A DNA stretch of 64,000 nt from assembly GCA_964483585.1 (NCBI GenBank), contig CAZABH010000011.1, forward strand, positions 16,981 to 80,980, read 5' to 3'. Under the pieces are notes generated by a model, which was not told the DNA's origin, did no database searches, and worked only from the letters and a program-made list of their open reading frames with translations. Shown here piece by piece: positions 1 to 8,780 of the stretch; position 1 is the stretch's first letter, and the number at the start of each line of letters is the position of its first letter. A program made the position numbers and the translations under genes. Origin of the DNA: SZUA-430 sp964483585. Lineage in GTDB: Bacteria > Pseudomonadota > Alphaproteobacteria > Micropepsales > Micropepsaceae.

Positions 1-101
1 CGGAAAAGCGCCGCGCCGTGCTTTCAACAATCTGCAAGGTCGGCGACACGGTCGTGATCGAGGGTGAGGCCCTGGTCATGGTGCCTGCCCGCGGCAAATA
101 A
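1..101 (+). CDS. C-terminal fragment, MaoC-like dehydratase (partial)
   Basis: Only the last 33 codons are present, read from base 3 to a TAA at 99-101. The tail (VGDTVVIEGEALVMVPAR) resembles the end of MaoC/hotdog-fold enoyl-CoA hydratases, which often finish with a strand of the type GEALVMVP. The gene lies 11 bp upstream of ribF on the same strand, so the two are probably cotranscribed. The catalytic part is outside the window, so the assignment rests on a short tail and on family memory. Confidence 0.5.
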   Translation, partial: EKRRAVLSTICKVGDTVVIEGEALVMVPARGK

Positions 102-112
102 CGCGCCTGCGA

Positions 113-1033
113 ATGCAGATCTTTCGTCATCACGACAACCTGCCCGAGACAGTCCGCGGCGCGACAGTGGCCATCGGTAATTTCGATGGTGTACACCGCG
201 GCCATCAGGCACTGATCGCGCGTGCCAAGGCCTTGGGCGGGCCTCTGGGTGTCCTCGTCTTCGAGCCGCATCCCCAGGAGTTCTTCCGGCCAGACGCGCC
301 GCGCTTTCGGCTGACCCCATTTCGCGCCAAGGCCCGTCTGCTGGAGAAATTCGGGGTAGACTTTCTCTTTGCCCTTCACTTCGACGCCGCCTTTGCGGCC
401 CTGTCGGCTGACGCCTTCATGGAGGCGGTGCTTGTCCGGGGCCTGGGGGCATCGCGCATCATTGTGGGAGCCGACTTCCAGTTCGGCAAGGGCAGGGCAG
501 GCAATGTCGACATCCTGCGCCAGCGAGGACTGGATCGCGGCTTCGACGTGATCACATTCGACCTTGTGGGCGCGGGGGGCGACGCCAAGATCTCCTCAAC
601 GCGCATCCGCGAAGCCTTGCGCTCTGGGCAGCCGGATGTGGCCGCGATGATGCTTGGTCACGCCTGGACCGTCGAGGGGCGCGTCGAGCGCGGCGACCAG
701 CGCGGGCGAACGATCGGGTTTCCTACGGCAAACGTGTCCCTGGAAGGCTACCTCGAGCCCGCACTGGGCGTGTATGCCGTCAGGGTCGAACTGGGCGGCA
801 GGCAGTATGGTGGCGTGGCGAATTTCGGCCGCAGGCCGACTTTCGACAAGAAGGACGTGCTGCTCGAGGTCCATGTCTTCGACTTCCAGGGTGATCTCTA
901 TGGCCAGCCGATTGTGGTCTCTTTTGTCGAGTTCCTGCGTCCCGAGATGAAGTTCCCGGGCCTCGACGCCCTCAAGACCCAGATCGCCAGAGACAGCCAG
1001 GCCGCACGCGAGAAGCTCCAAAAATTTCGGTGA
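113..1033 (+). CDS. ribF: Bifunctional riboflavin kinase / FMN adenylyltransferase
   Basis: RibF phosphorylates riboflavin to FMN and adenylates FMN to FAD in the cytoplasm. The 306 aa length is typical. The N-terminal nucleotidyltransferase domain has NFDGVHRGH at residues 23-31 and an ISSTRIR motif near residue 160. The C-terminal flavokinase domain has GFPTAN near residue 202. It starts 11 bp after the MaoC-like stop. The last codons and the TGA stop (KFR-stop) lie inside the left arm of a hairpin repeat, so the natural C-terminus may have been altered slightly by that insertion. ileS, the usual neighbour of ribF in this group, is 3.6 kb downstream. Confidence 0.96.
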   Translation: MQIFRHHDNLPETVRGATVAIGNFDGVHRGHQALIARAKALGGPLGVLVFEPHPQEFFRPDAPRFRLTPFRAKARLLEKFGVDFLFALHFDAAFAALSADAFMEAVLVRGLGASRIIVGADFQFGKGRAGNVDILRQRGLDRGFDVITFDLVGAGGDAKISSTRIREALRSGQPDVAAMMLGHAWTVEGRVERGDQRGRTIGFPTANVSLEGYLEPALGVYAVRVELGGRQYGGVANFGRRPTFDKKDVLLEVHVFDFQGDLYGQPIVVSFVEFLRPEMKFPGLDALKTQIARDSQAAREKLQKFR

Positions 1034-1112
1034 CAGTGCACTCAATTCCCGAGACGAAAAGCTTCCGGTCGGTGAGGGCGTGCGTGGAATTGAGTGCACT
1101 GTCACCGAAATT
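1023..1112. repeat. Hairpin repeat copy 1 (MITE/REP-like)
   Basis: Perfect 27-bp inverted arms at 1023-1049 and 1086-1112 enclose 36 bp. The arm core is CGGTGACAGTGCACTCAATT. The same arms recur at two other places in this window with different loop sequences. The element overlaps the 3' end of ribF and supplies its stop codon. It could act as a transcription terminator or mRNA-stabilising hairpin. No transposase lies nearby. Confidence 0.85.
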
Positions 1113-1210
1113 AAGACATGACGCATTTCGCCTGAAAGGCGAGCTCACTCGATCCTGCGCCCGTTCCAGGTCTGCGACACTTTACGTGACGCAAGGTGGC
1201 GTTAATCTCG

Positions 1211-1256
1211 TTGCCAAAACCCATCGAATCTGCTACTGATAGTGAGAATGACTCGC
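1211..1256 (+). promoter_or_regulatory. Putative promoter with Fur-like box for the TonB receptor
   Basis: TTGCCA (1211-1216) and TACTGA (1234-1239) are separated by 17 bp, which fits a sigma-70 type promoter. Overlapping the -10 element is GATAGTGAGAATGACTCGC (1238-1256). This matches about 13 of 19 positions of the classical Fur consensus GATAATGATAATCATTATC. A Fur-family site here would fit an iron-uptake receptor. The match was made by eye. Confidence 0.4.
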
Positions 1257-1271
1257 AAGTAACGGGCAATC

Positions 1272-3545
1272 ATGGGCTATCTGATCGCAAATCTTGGCCG
1301 GGCCACGGCTCTATCGGCAGCAATGACGCTCGGTGGTCCGCTTGCGCAGGCCGCACCACAGACGCCGGAAGCGACCGCGACACCCCCGAACCCCGAGGGC
1401 TCAGCGGCTGCAACCACCCCGGTCAAGGATCCCGAGCGCGAGATCAACATCGTCGTCATCGGCAAGCGCCAGAACCTCCTTCGCGTGCCGGGCTCAGGGG
1501 CGACCATTGAAGGCGACCAGCTCGAGCGCTCGCGCGTTTTCACTGTCAACGAGGCCCTGAGAAGCGTGCCCGGGATCTTCCCGCGTGACGAGGAGGGTCT
1601 CGGCATGCGCCCCAACATCGGCGTACGCGGTCTGAACCCGACCCGATCGACGAAAGTCCTGCTTCTGGAAGATGGGATCCCGCTGGCATTCGCCCCCTAT
1701 GGAGACAACGCCTCCTACTTCCATCCACCGGTGCGTCGCTACGATCGCATCGAGGTGCTGAAGGGTGCAAGCCAGGTTCGCTTCGGACCCCAGACCATTG
1801 GTGGCGTCATCAACTACATCACGCCGCGCGTCCCCGAAGCCTTCGAAGCCAAAGGTCTGGTTGCAGTCGGCAACAGGGATTATCTGGAGATCGAGGCTTC
1901 TGTTGGCGGACCGTTCGTAGGTGGACGCGCGCTGGCGCATGCGCAGATGAAGGAGTCTGCCGGAGCGCGCGAGAACACATTCATCCGCATGAGCGATGTA
2001 TCCCTCAAGGCCGAATGGGATGTCGCCGCCGATCAGGTGATCACGGTCCGGGCAAGCCGCTTTGCCGAGGACAGCCAGGTCAGCTATTCAGGGCTGACCC
2101 TCGCGGAATACCAAGCCAATCCCTTTGCAAACCCCTTTCCCAATGACAGGTTCACCACCGAGCGCTGGGGCGCATCCCTGAGCCACGCCTGGTTCCTCTC
2201 GGATGCGGTGTCCCTGAAGTCCACGGCCTATGGCTCCTACTTCACCCGCGACTGGTGGCGCCAGTCCTCGAACTCGAGCCAGCGGCCGAACGATTCCTCG
2301 GACGCCGCCTGTGCAGGCATGGCCAATCTGAACACGACCTGCGGCAATGAAGGGCGCCTGCGTGACTATCACGTGGCGGGCCTCGAGACGCGGCTGAGTG
2401 CCGACGCGCAACTGGGCGACATCCCGGCGCGGTTCGAGGCAGGGCTTCGCTACCACATCGAAGACCAGCATCGCCGGCAGTGGAACGGCGACGCGCCAAC
2501 GTCGCGCACCCCCGGCATCGGCGTGAATGCGGGCGTCAGGGAAGACAACGATCGCAACATTGATGCGCTTTCCGGCTTCATCTCGGGCCAGTTCCGGTTC
2601 GGCAGCCTTCTGGTCGAGCCGGGCGCACGGTTCGAGCACATTGACTACGAGCGCCTGAACCGTCTCAACGGCGCGAAGGGCGAGACGTCGCTGGAGGCGC
2701 TGATCCCGGGCCTCGGCGTCATCTATGAGATATCGCCGACCACGGTGCTCTATTCCGGTGTTCACAAGGGCTTCGCGCCGCCGCGCGTCGAGGACATCAT
2801 CGGCAACACCACGGGCGCAACCGTCGATCTCGCCGAGGAAGAAAGCATCAACTGGGAGCTCGGCGTACGCGGCACAGTCGTGCCAGGCGTCTACGGTGAT
2901 GTTGGTCTGTTCAGGATGGATTTCTCCAACCAGGTCATTCCCGCCAGCGTGGCCGGAGGTATCGGCGCCACGCTGACCAGCGCGGGGGAAACAATCCACG
3001 AGGGCGCAGAGCTTCTGCTCAGGGCTTCGGCCCGCGACGCAGGTTGGTTCGGCCTTGCCAATGGAAAGGACGATGTGCAATTCCGCCTCGCCGCGACGTG
3101 GCTCTGGTCAGCCGAGTTTGTGGGCACGCGCTTCTCGACCGTCCCCGGATCGAACTGCAGCGGGATCACGCCACCCCTGCCAGGACCCACATGTGTGCTG
3201 GTGACCGGAAACCGGCTTCCCTATGCACCCGAGATGATCGCGTCGGCCGCCATCGGTTATGATTGGCAGGACATCGTCTACGCAGAGGTCGAGATGCAGT
3301 ACACGGGCGAGATGTTCTCCGACGACTTGCAGTCGGCCGTTTCGTCTGCCGACGGCCAACGGGGTCTGATCGGCGACGTACTGCTCTGGAATGCGACCGT
3401 CAATGTTGATATCCCCGACACCAACCTGACAGTTTACGCGACCGTCAAGAACCTGACGGACGAAGTTTACATCGCCGACCGCACGCGCGGCATCATCCCC
3501 GGCGCCCCCAGGCTCATCCAGACAGGTGTCGCGGTCAAATTCTAA
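1272..3545 (+). CDS. TonB-dependent outer-membrane receptor, FecA-like
   Basis: This 757 aa protein is probably an energised outer-membrane siderophore or ferric citrate receptor. It has a signal peptide (about residues 1-28, ending near AQA-AP), a plug domain from about residue 57 (VNEALRSVPGIF, IGVRGLNPTRSTKVLLLEDG, EVLKGASQVRFG), then a beta-barrel that ends in the aromatic residue F (GVAVKF). The plug resembles FecA, but there is no N-terminal signalling domain, so FecI/FecR-type transcriptional signalling is not expected. It sits between ribF and ileS and is flanked on both sides by copies of the same hairpin repeat. A Fur-like box lies just upstream. The substrate is inferred, not shown. 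Confidence 0.88.
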   Translation: MGYLIANLGRATALSAAMTLGGPLAQAAPQTPEATATPPNPEGSAAATTPVKDPEREINIVVIGKRQNLLRVPGSGATIEGDQLERSRVFTVNEALRSVPGIFPRDEEGLGMRPNIGVRGLNPTRSTKVLLLEDGIPLAFAPYGDNASYFHPPVRRYDRIEVLKGASQVRFGPQTIGGVINYITPRVPEAFEAKGLVAVGNRDYLEIEASVGGPFVGGRALAHAQMKESAGARENTFIRMSDVSLKAEWDVAADQVITVRASRFAEDSQVSYSGLTLAEYQANPFANPFPNDRFTTERWGASLSHAWFLSDAVSLKSTAYGSYFTRDWWRQSSNSSQRPNDSSDAACAGMANLNTTCGNEGRLRDYHVAGLETRLSADAQLGDIPARFEAGLRYHIEDQHRRQWNGDAPTSRTPGIGVNAGVREDNDRNIDALSGFISGQFRFGSLLVEPGARFEHIDYERLNRLNGAKGETSLEALIPGLGVIYEISPTTVLYSGVHKGFAPPRVEDIIGNTTGATVDLAEEESINWELGVRGTVVPGVYGDVGLFRMDFSNQVIPASVAGGIGATLTSAGETIHEGAELLLRASARDAGWFGLANGKDDVQFRLAATWLWSAEFVGTRFSTVPGSNCSGITPPLPGPTCVLVTGNRLPYAPEMIASAAIGYDWQDIVYAEVEMQYTGEMFSDDLQSAVSSADGQRGLIGDVLLWNATVNVDIPDTNLTVYATVKNLTDEVYIADRTRGIIPGAPRLIQTGVAVKF

Positions 3546-3549
3546 AAAT

Positions 3550-3642
3550 TAATTACGGTGACAGTGCACTCAATTCTACCGGGCTGCAGGTGCGCTACGA
3601 CCAAAAAGGGGCACGGAATTGAGTGCACTGTCACCGTAATTA
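3550..3642. repeat. Hairpin repeat copy 2 (MITE/REP-like)
   Basis: Inverted arms of 27 bp at 3550-3576 and 3616-3642 surround 39 bp. The arms share the core CGGTGACAGTGCACTCAATT with copy 1. The element fills the gap between the convergent 3' ends of the TonB receptor and the dienelactone hydrolase, where it could terminate transcription from both sides. Confidence 0.85.
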
Positions 3643-3648
3643 TTTGCC

Positions 3649-4362
3649 TCAGGCAAACACCTCGGCCAGGAAATCATCCGTCGCCTTCGTCGAGCGCCGG
3701 TCGGCATTGGCATCGTATTTGACGCCGCTCTCCGGCGCATTGGCGCCCACCGACGTGAAGGCATGCAGCGTGTGGCCATAGGCATGGATCTGCCAGTCGG
3801 CGCCGGCCGCCGTCATCTCCTGCGCAAGTCCCAGCACGCTGTCTGGTTTGGCCATCGGATCGTCCCAGCCATGCAGCACGAGCACCTTGGTGCTGATCCG
3901 GCCCTGCGCCACGAGGCCCGGCGGCGTGAACAGTCCATGCAGGCTGACCGCACCCTTGACATCCTGCGTGCCCGAACGCGCGACATCGAGCGCGCACAGC
4001 CCGCCAAAGCAATAGCCGATGATCGCGATGCGGTTCGCATCGACATCCGGCCGCGCCTTGGCCGCTGCAACAGCAGCCAGCAGTCGCTGGCGCAGCTTCG
4101 CCCGGTCGTTCAGGTAGGGCCCCATATAGGCGCTATTGTCCTGCCCGTGCGCCCCGCGCACGCCCTTGCCATAGACATCGATCGCAAAGCCCACATAGCC
4201 CTTGGCCGCGAAGTACTCGGCCTTCGCCCGTTCCTGCTCGAACAGCCCCGCCCACTGATGAGCAATCAGGACGCAAGGCTTGCGCCCCGGCTTGCTGTCG
4301 CTTGCAACAAAACCCTCGCAGGTGGTCTCGCCGTCCTTGTATTCGAAAGTGCCCGTCTGCAT
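3649..4362 (-). CDS. Dienelactone hydrolase family protein
   Basis: A 237 aa alpha/beta hydrolase of the DLH family, expected in the cytoplasm because no signal peptide is visible. The nucleophile elbow is GYCFGG with Cys118. The acid is probably Asp167 or Asp168 (HGWDDP) and the base His200 (LHAFTS), giving a Cys-Asp-His triad as in carboxymethylenebutenolidases. No chlorocatechol or aromatic ring-cleavage genes are adjacent, so the true substrate is unknown. It is convergent with the TonB receptor, and the hairpin repeat separates the two 3' ends. Confidence 0.88.
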   Translation of the reverse strand: MQTGTFEYKDGETTCEGFVASDSKPGRKPCVLIAHQWAGLFEQERAKAEYFAAKGYVGFAIDVYGKGVRGAHGQDNSAYMGPYLNDRAKLRQRLLAAVAAAKARPDVDANRIAIIGYCFGGLCALDVARSGTQDVKGAVSLHGLFTPPGLVAQGRISTKVLVLHGWDDPMAKPDSVLGLAQEMTAAGADWQIHAYGHTLHAFTSVGANAPESGVKYDANADRRSTKATDDFLAEVFA

Positions 4363-4643
4363 GGCTCTTGCCTCCGTGTTGCCGCGGCGTTGCTATAGCA
4401 ACGCGCCGATGCTTTGACGAGAGGGAGTGGTCCTGCTAGAAGCGCGCAAAAGCCTTGGGTCCCGAGGGGGATGGCTATGGATACGCACATGACGGCAGAC
4501 ACACGCACACCGTTCGCAAGCACGCAGGCGTCAGGCACTCGAATTACCGGCGCGATCGGCTGACGGCCTGGTCGCATCCAAGCCCGCGCAGCCTCGCGCG
4601 GCATTCGCCAGACACGTAATCCCGAATCAGACGAGCCACGACC
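4363..4643. other. Intergenic region upstream of ileS with possible short leader ORF
   Basis: This is the shared upstream region of the leftward DLH gene and rightward ileS. It contains a 30-codon open frame at 4471-4563, which starts ATGGCTATGGAT just after a purine-rich CGAGGGGG. Its last six sense codons include two Ile codons (RITGAIG-stop). I see no convincing T-box or terminator/antiterminator structure. Expression of the short frame is speculative. Confidence 0.25.
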
Positions 4644-7550
4644 ATGACCACCAGCGATTCCGCCGCGGCCGCCCCGCGTGAGTACAAGGACACCCTGTTC
4701 CTTCCCGACACCGTGTTTCCGATGAAGGCAGGCCTGCCGAAGGCCGAGCCCGCCTGGATCGAGTGGTGGGACAAGATGGACCTCTATGCGCGCCTGCGCC
4801 AGACAGCGAAGGGCCGCCCGCTGTTCATCTTCCACGACGGCCCGCCTTATGCGAACGGCCACATCCATCTTGGCACCGGCCTCAACAAGATCCTGAAGGA
4901 CTTCGTCGTGCGCAGCCAGGGCATGCTGGGCCGTGACGTGCCCTACGTCCCCGGCTGGGACTGCCACGGTCTGCCCATCGAGTGGAAAGTCGAGGAAAAG
5001 TACCGTAGCGCCGGCAAGGACAAGGACCAGGTCCCGCTGATCGAGTTTCGCAAGGAGTGCGCCGACTTCGCCAGCCACTGGCTGGGCGTGCAGCGCACAG
5101 AGTTCCGCCGCCTGGGCGCCATCGGCGACTGGGACAACCCCTACACGACGATGAACCCCGCGGCCGAGGAGATCATCGTTCGCGAGATCCAGAAATTCGT
5201 GATGAACGGCGCGCTCTATCGCGGCTCCAAGCCCGTGATGTGGTCGGTCATCGAGAAGACGGCGCTCGCCGAAGCCGAGGTCGAGTACCACGAGAAGGTC
5301 TCCACCACCATCTTCGTGAAGTTCCCGGTTCGGCCCGACACCGCGACAGGCAAGCCCGCGGGCACGGCCGCTGCACGCGTCGTCATCTGGACCACCACGC
5401 CCTGGACGATGCCCGGCAACCGCGCGATCTGCTTCTCGCCGAAAATATCCTACGGCCTCTACCGTGTCACCGTATCGGGAGAAGGCGCGGGTGCTGCTGT
5501 GGGCGAGCACCTCATCCTCGCCGACACGCTGGCCGAAACCGCGCGCAACGCAGGCAAGATCGAGGCCTGGGAGCGCGTCGCCGATGTCGACCCAGCGGGC
5601 CTGGTCTGCAGCCATCCGCTGGCAGGGCAGGGCTATGACTTCCCGGTCCCGCTTTTTGCCGGCGACCACGTCACCGATGATACCGGCACGGGCTTCGTGC
5701 ACACCGCGCCTGGCCATGGCGAGGAAGACTTCGAGATCTGGATGCAGAACCCGCAGGCCCATCCCAAGGAAGGCCCGCCCATCCCCTTCACCGTTTCCGA
5801 GGACGGCTCGTTCTACAGCCATGTCCCCCTGTTTGCCGGCAAGCGCGTCCTCGACGCCGACGGCAAGAAGGACGGCGACGCCAATGGTGCCGTCATCGGC
5901 GCCCTCGTCGCAGCCGGCGGGCTCTTGGCCAAGGGCAAGCTGCGCCACGACTATCCGCATTCCTGGCGCTCCAAGGCGCCGGTGATCTTCCGCAACACGC
6001 CGCAATGGTTCATCGCAATGGACCGTCCCATCGCCGACCATGGCGGCAAGACCCTGCGCGAGCTGGCACTCAAGGCCATCGACGAAACTGAGTTCCTGCC
6101 CGCCAAGGGCCGCAACCGCCTGCGCTCGATGGTCGAGAGCCGCCCGGACTGGGTCATTTCGCGCCAGCGCGCCTGGGGCGTGCCCATCACCGTCTTCGTG
6201 CACAAGGACGGCGGCGAGATCCTGCGCGACGCCGAGGTGAACGAACGCGTCGCCGCGGCCGTTGCGAAAGGCGGCACCGATGTCTGGTTCACCACCGACC
6301 CGCAGGTCTTCCTGGGCACGAAGTACAAAGCGTCCGACTACGAACGCGTCGATGACATCATCGACGTCTGGTTCGAATCCGGCGCGACCCACGCCTTCGT
6401 CATCGAGAAGCCTTTCGGCTGGCCAGCCGATCTCTATCTCGAGGGGTCGGACCAGCATCGCGGCTGGTTCCAGTCCTCGCTGCTCGAGGCCTGCGGCACG
6501 CGCGGCCGTGCACCTTACAAGACCGTGCTGACCCACGGCTTCGTGCTCGACGAGAAGGGCTACAAACAGTCCAAGTCGCTGGGCAACGTGGTCGAGCCGC
6601 AGAAGGTGGCAGACCAGAACGGCATCGAGATCATGCGCATCTGGGCCGCGTCATCGGACTTCACAGAGGACCTGCGCCTCGGGCCCGAGATTCTGAAGGC
6701 CAATGTCGAAACATACCGCAAGCTGCGCAATACGATGCGCTACATCCTTGCCAATCTGAAGGACTGGAACGAGGACGAGCGCGTCGCTGTAAAGGACATG
6801 CCCGAGCTCGAACGCTGGGTCCTTCATCGCCTTGCCGAGATCGACCAGGTCGTGCGCAGCGGTTACGCCGCCTATGACTTCAACAAGGTCTTTTCGACGG
6901 TCTTCAACTTCTGCACAACGGACCTGTCGTCGGTCTATTTCGACATCCGAAAGGACGCGCTGTATTGCGACGCCCCGTCATCGCTACGCCGCAGGGCAGC
7001 ACGCACGGTGCTGGATCACCTCTTCGAATGCCTCACCGCATGGCTGGCGCCCGTGATGGTCTTCACCATGGAAGAGGTCTGGCGCACCCGTCATTCTGGC
7101 GAAGGCGACAGCGTGCATCTGCGCACCTTCCCCGAACTCCCGTCGTCCTGGCAGGACCCGGCACTTGCTGCGAAATGGCAGCGCCTGCGTGACCTCCGTC
7201 GCGTGATTACCGGTGCGCTCGAGGTCGCCCGCCGGGACAAGATCATCGGCTCAAGTCTTGAAGCTGCGCCGACGCTGCACGCACAAAGCGCTGACGACGC
7301 AACCCTGCTGCAGGGACTTGACCTTGCCGAGATCGCGATAACCTCCGGGGCGAGGGTTGCAGGCGGCGACATTCCACAGGGTGCCTTTGCATTGGATGAT
7401 GTCCCTGGCGCGGCCGTGGTTTTTACAAAGGCGGAAGGCACCAAGTGCGCGCGCTGCTGGAAGATTCTGCCCGAGGTTGGCAAGAGCCAGGCCCATCCCC
7501 ATCTCTGCCTGCGATGTGAAGCTGCCGTTGCGGAGCACGACGCGAAGTGA
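4644..7550 (+). CDS. ileS: Isoleucyl-tRNA synthetase
   Basis: Charges tRNA-Ile with isoleucine in the cytoplasm, with an editing (CP1) domain that hydrolyses mischarged valine. The 968 aa protein carries the class I signatures HIGH (PYANGHIHLG, about residues 67-76) and KMSKS (KQSKS, about residue 642). A C-terminal zinc knuckle has CARCW near 934 and CLRC near 954. The stop overlaps the lspA start as GTGA. The ATG chosen gives the usual bacterial N-terminus (EYKDTLFLPDTVFPMK). Length and motifs are complete. Confidence 0.97.
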   Translation: MTTSDSAAAAPREYKDTLFLPDTVFPMKAGLPKAEPAWIEWWDKMDLYARLRQTAKGRPLFIFHDGPPYANGHIHLGTGLNKILKDFVVRSQGMLGRDVPYVPGWDCHGLPIEWKVEEKYRSAGKDKDQVPLIEFRKECADFASHWLGVQRTEFRRLGAIGDWDNPYTTMNPAAEEIIVREIQKFVMNGALYRGSKPVMWSVIEKTALAEAEVEYHEKVSTTIFVKFPVRPDTATGKPAGTAAARVVIWTTTPWTMPGNRAICFSPKISYGLYRVTVSGEGAGAAVGEHLILADTLAETARNAGKIEAWERVADVDPAGLVCSHPLAGQGYDFPVPLFAGDHVTDDTGTGFVHTAPGHGEEDFEIWMQNPQAHPKEGPPIPFTVSEDGSFYSHVPLFAGKRVLDADGKKDGDANGAVIGALVAAGGLLAKGKLRHDYPHSWRSKAPVIFRNTPQWFIAMDRPIADHGGKTLRELALKAIDETEFLPAKGRNRLRSMVESRPDWVISRQRAWGVPITVFVHKDGGEILRDAEVNERVAAAVAKGGTDVWFTTDPQVFLGTKYKASDYERVDDIIDVWFESGATHAFVIEKPFGWPADLYLEGSDQHRGWFQSSLLEACGTRGRAPYKTVLTHGFVLDEKGYKQSKSLGNVVEPQKVADQNGIEIMRIWAASSDFTEDLRLGPEILKANVETYRKLRNTMRYILANLKDWNEDERVAVKDMPELERWVLHRLAEIDQVVRSGYAAYDFNKVFSTVFNFCTTDLSSVYFDIRKDALYCDAPSSLRRRAARTVLDHLFECLTAWLAPVMVFTMEEVWRTRHSGEGDSVHLRTFPELPSSWQDPALAAKWQRLRDLRRVITGALEVARRDKIIGSSLEAAPTLHAQSADDATLLQGLDLAEIAITSGARVAGGDIPQGAFALDDVPGAAVVFTKAEGTKCARCWKILPEVGKSQAHPHLCLRCEAAVAEHDAK

Positions 7551-8104
7551 GGGGATACCTGCAGCAGGCATTCAAGGCCTGGGGACCATTGCGCTTCGGC
7601 CTGACGCTGGCTGCTGTGGCGCTGGTCTTGGACCAGGCATGGAAGCTCTGGTTCCTGTTTGGTCTGGGCTGGGTCGAAACGGTCGGTCGTGAGCCGAACG
7701 GCCTACGCTACGAGATCTTGCCGTTTTTCGACATTGTCATGGTCTGGAACCATGGCATTTCCTATGGCTTGCTTGAGGCGACCAGCGACTTCGGTCGCTG
7801 GATGCTCGTGCTGGTCGCGATTGCAGTGACTGGATTTCTCGTCTGGTGGTTGAAATCTGTTGCAGACCATCGCTTGGCGAGCGCGATAGGCTTAATTATC
7901 GGTGGTGCGGTCGGAAATGTGATCGATCGTATCGCCTATGGAGCGGTTGCGGACTTTTTCCTTCTGCACGCTTTCGGTTATAACTGGTACGTCTTCAACA
8001 TCGCCGATATCGCCGTGGTAGGCGGGGTGCTGCTGATGGCCCTTGACCTCGTCCTGAACGAATATCTCGGCAAGTCCGGCAATGCCAACAAGGAACAGAA
8101 GTGA
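7547..8104 (+). CDS. lspA: Prolipoprotein signal peptidase (signal peptidase II)
   Basis: Inner-membrane aspartic protease that cleaves lipoprotein signal peptides after lipid modification of the +1 Cys. The 185 aa protein has four predicted membrane helices. It has the two conserved catalytic Asp regions, GNVIDRIAYGAVADF and YVFNIADIAVV. It starts at GTG, overlapping ileS by 4 bp (GTGA), and runs into a lipoprotein gene that would be its client, which matches the common alphaproteobacterial order ileS-lspA-DUF3035. Confidence 0.95.
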   Translation: MRGYLQQAFKAWGPLRFGLTLAAVALVLDQAWKLWFLFGLGWVETVGREPNGLRYEILPFFDIVMVWNHGISYGLLEATSDFGRWMLVLVAIAVTGFLVWWLKSVADHRLASAIGLIIGGAVGNVIDRIAYGAVADFFLLHAFGYNWYVFNIADIAVVGGVLLMALDLVLNEYLGKSGNANKEQK

Positions 8105-8682
8105 TGCACCTGCAGCGTAACCTTGCCATTGCAGCAATCGTAGGCCTGTCCGTGAGCGGTTGTTCCAGCGTGAAGGAATCGCTTGGTGCAACCAAGCAAA
8201 GCCCGGACGAAACAGCCATTGCAACGCGCGCTCCGCTGGTCGTTCCAGCGACGTTCACCTTGAAGCCTCCTCAGCCAGGAACGCCGCGTCCGCAGGATGC
8301 AGACCCGGCAATGCAGGCCCAGCGGGTTCTCGGAGGTGCGCCCAAGGACGCCCCCGCCTCGCAAGGGGAGATGGAGCTTCTGTCTGCGTCGGGCGCAGCC
8401 AAAGCCGATCCGGGCATACGCCAGGAGCTCAGGGCTGAAGTCATGCAGCAGACGCGCCGCAGCAAGTCCTATGCCGATACCATCCTGTTCTGGCGCGGCA
8501 GCGGCAGCCAGAAGGGTACCCCGCTGGATGCCGCGGAAGAGGCGAAGCGCCTGGCAACCGAGGCCCCGCGTCCGGCAGCGCCCGTGATCGACAAGGGTGA
8601 TGCCTCCGCGAGCACGCCGACCGAAAAGGAAAAGAAGGCCGCCGACAAGGAGAGTTCTGGCGGCTGGTTCAACTGGTTCTGA
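8104..8682 (+). CDS. DUF3035 lipoprotein, BamF-like
   Basis: A 192 aa exported lipoprotein with the lipobox LSVSGC (Cys20 when started at ATG 8104). The GTG at 8101 is an equally possible start. The mature part is Pro/Ala/Lys rich and ends in SGGWFNWF. Proteins of this domain family were described in Caulobacter as BamF, a subunit of the BAM outer-membrane protein assembly complex. The lspA stop overlaps the ATG by one base, so translation is coupled. A strong rho-independent terminator follows and closes the ileS-lspA-bamF unit. Confidence 0.75.
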   Translation: MHLQRNLAIAAIVGLSVSGCSSVKESLGATKQSPDETAIATRAPLVVPATFTLKPPQPGTPRPQDADPAMQAQRVLGGAPKDAPASQGEMELLSASGAAKADPGIRQELRAEVMQQTRRSKSYADTILFWRGSGSQKGTPLDAAEEAKRLATEAPRPAAPVIDKGDASASTPTEKEKKAADKESSGGWFNWF

Positions 8683-8713
8683 GTATGCGGCATCGCAGTG
8701 CGCCGAATTGATG

Positions 8714-8741
8714 GGGGCAGGCATCTGCCCCTTTCGTTTTT
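8714..8741 (+). terminator. Rho-independent terminator after bamF
   Basis: The perfect stem GGGGCAG/CTGCCCC with loop GCAT is followed by TTTCGTTTTT. It ends the ileS-lspA-bamF transcript and isolates pgi. Confidence 0.85.
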
Positions 8742-8780
8742 CCACTTCCGTAAGCAGATGAAATTCGCCAGAAGGCACTC

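Noticed and set aside
1030..1239. Short frame starting MTVHSIP inside hairpin copy 1
   Set aside because: It is simply the translated hairpin arm; the same peptide arises at the other hairpins and has no conserved continuation.
6368..6385. A GGTTCGAATCC-like stretch resembling a tRNA T-arm
   Set aside because: It lies in frame inside ileS, and no acceptor, D or anticodon stems surround it.
4266..6536. A 756-codon open frame antisense to ileS
   Set aside because: Long antisense frames are expected in high-GC coding DNA. The translation is low-complexity and family-free, and ileS on the other strand has complete motifs.
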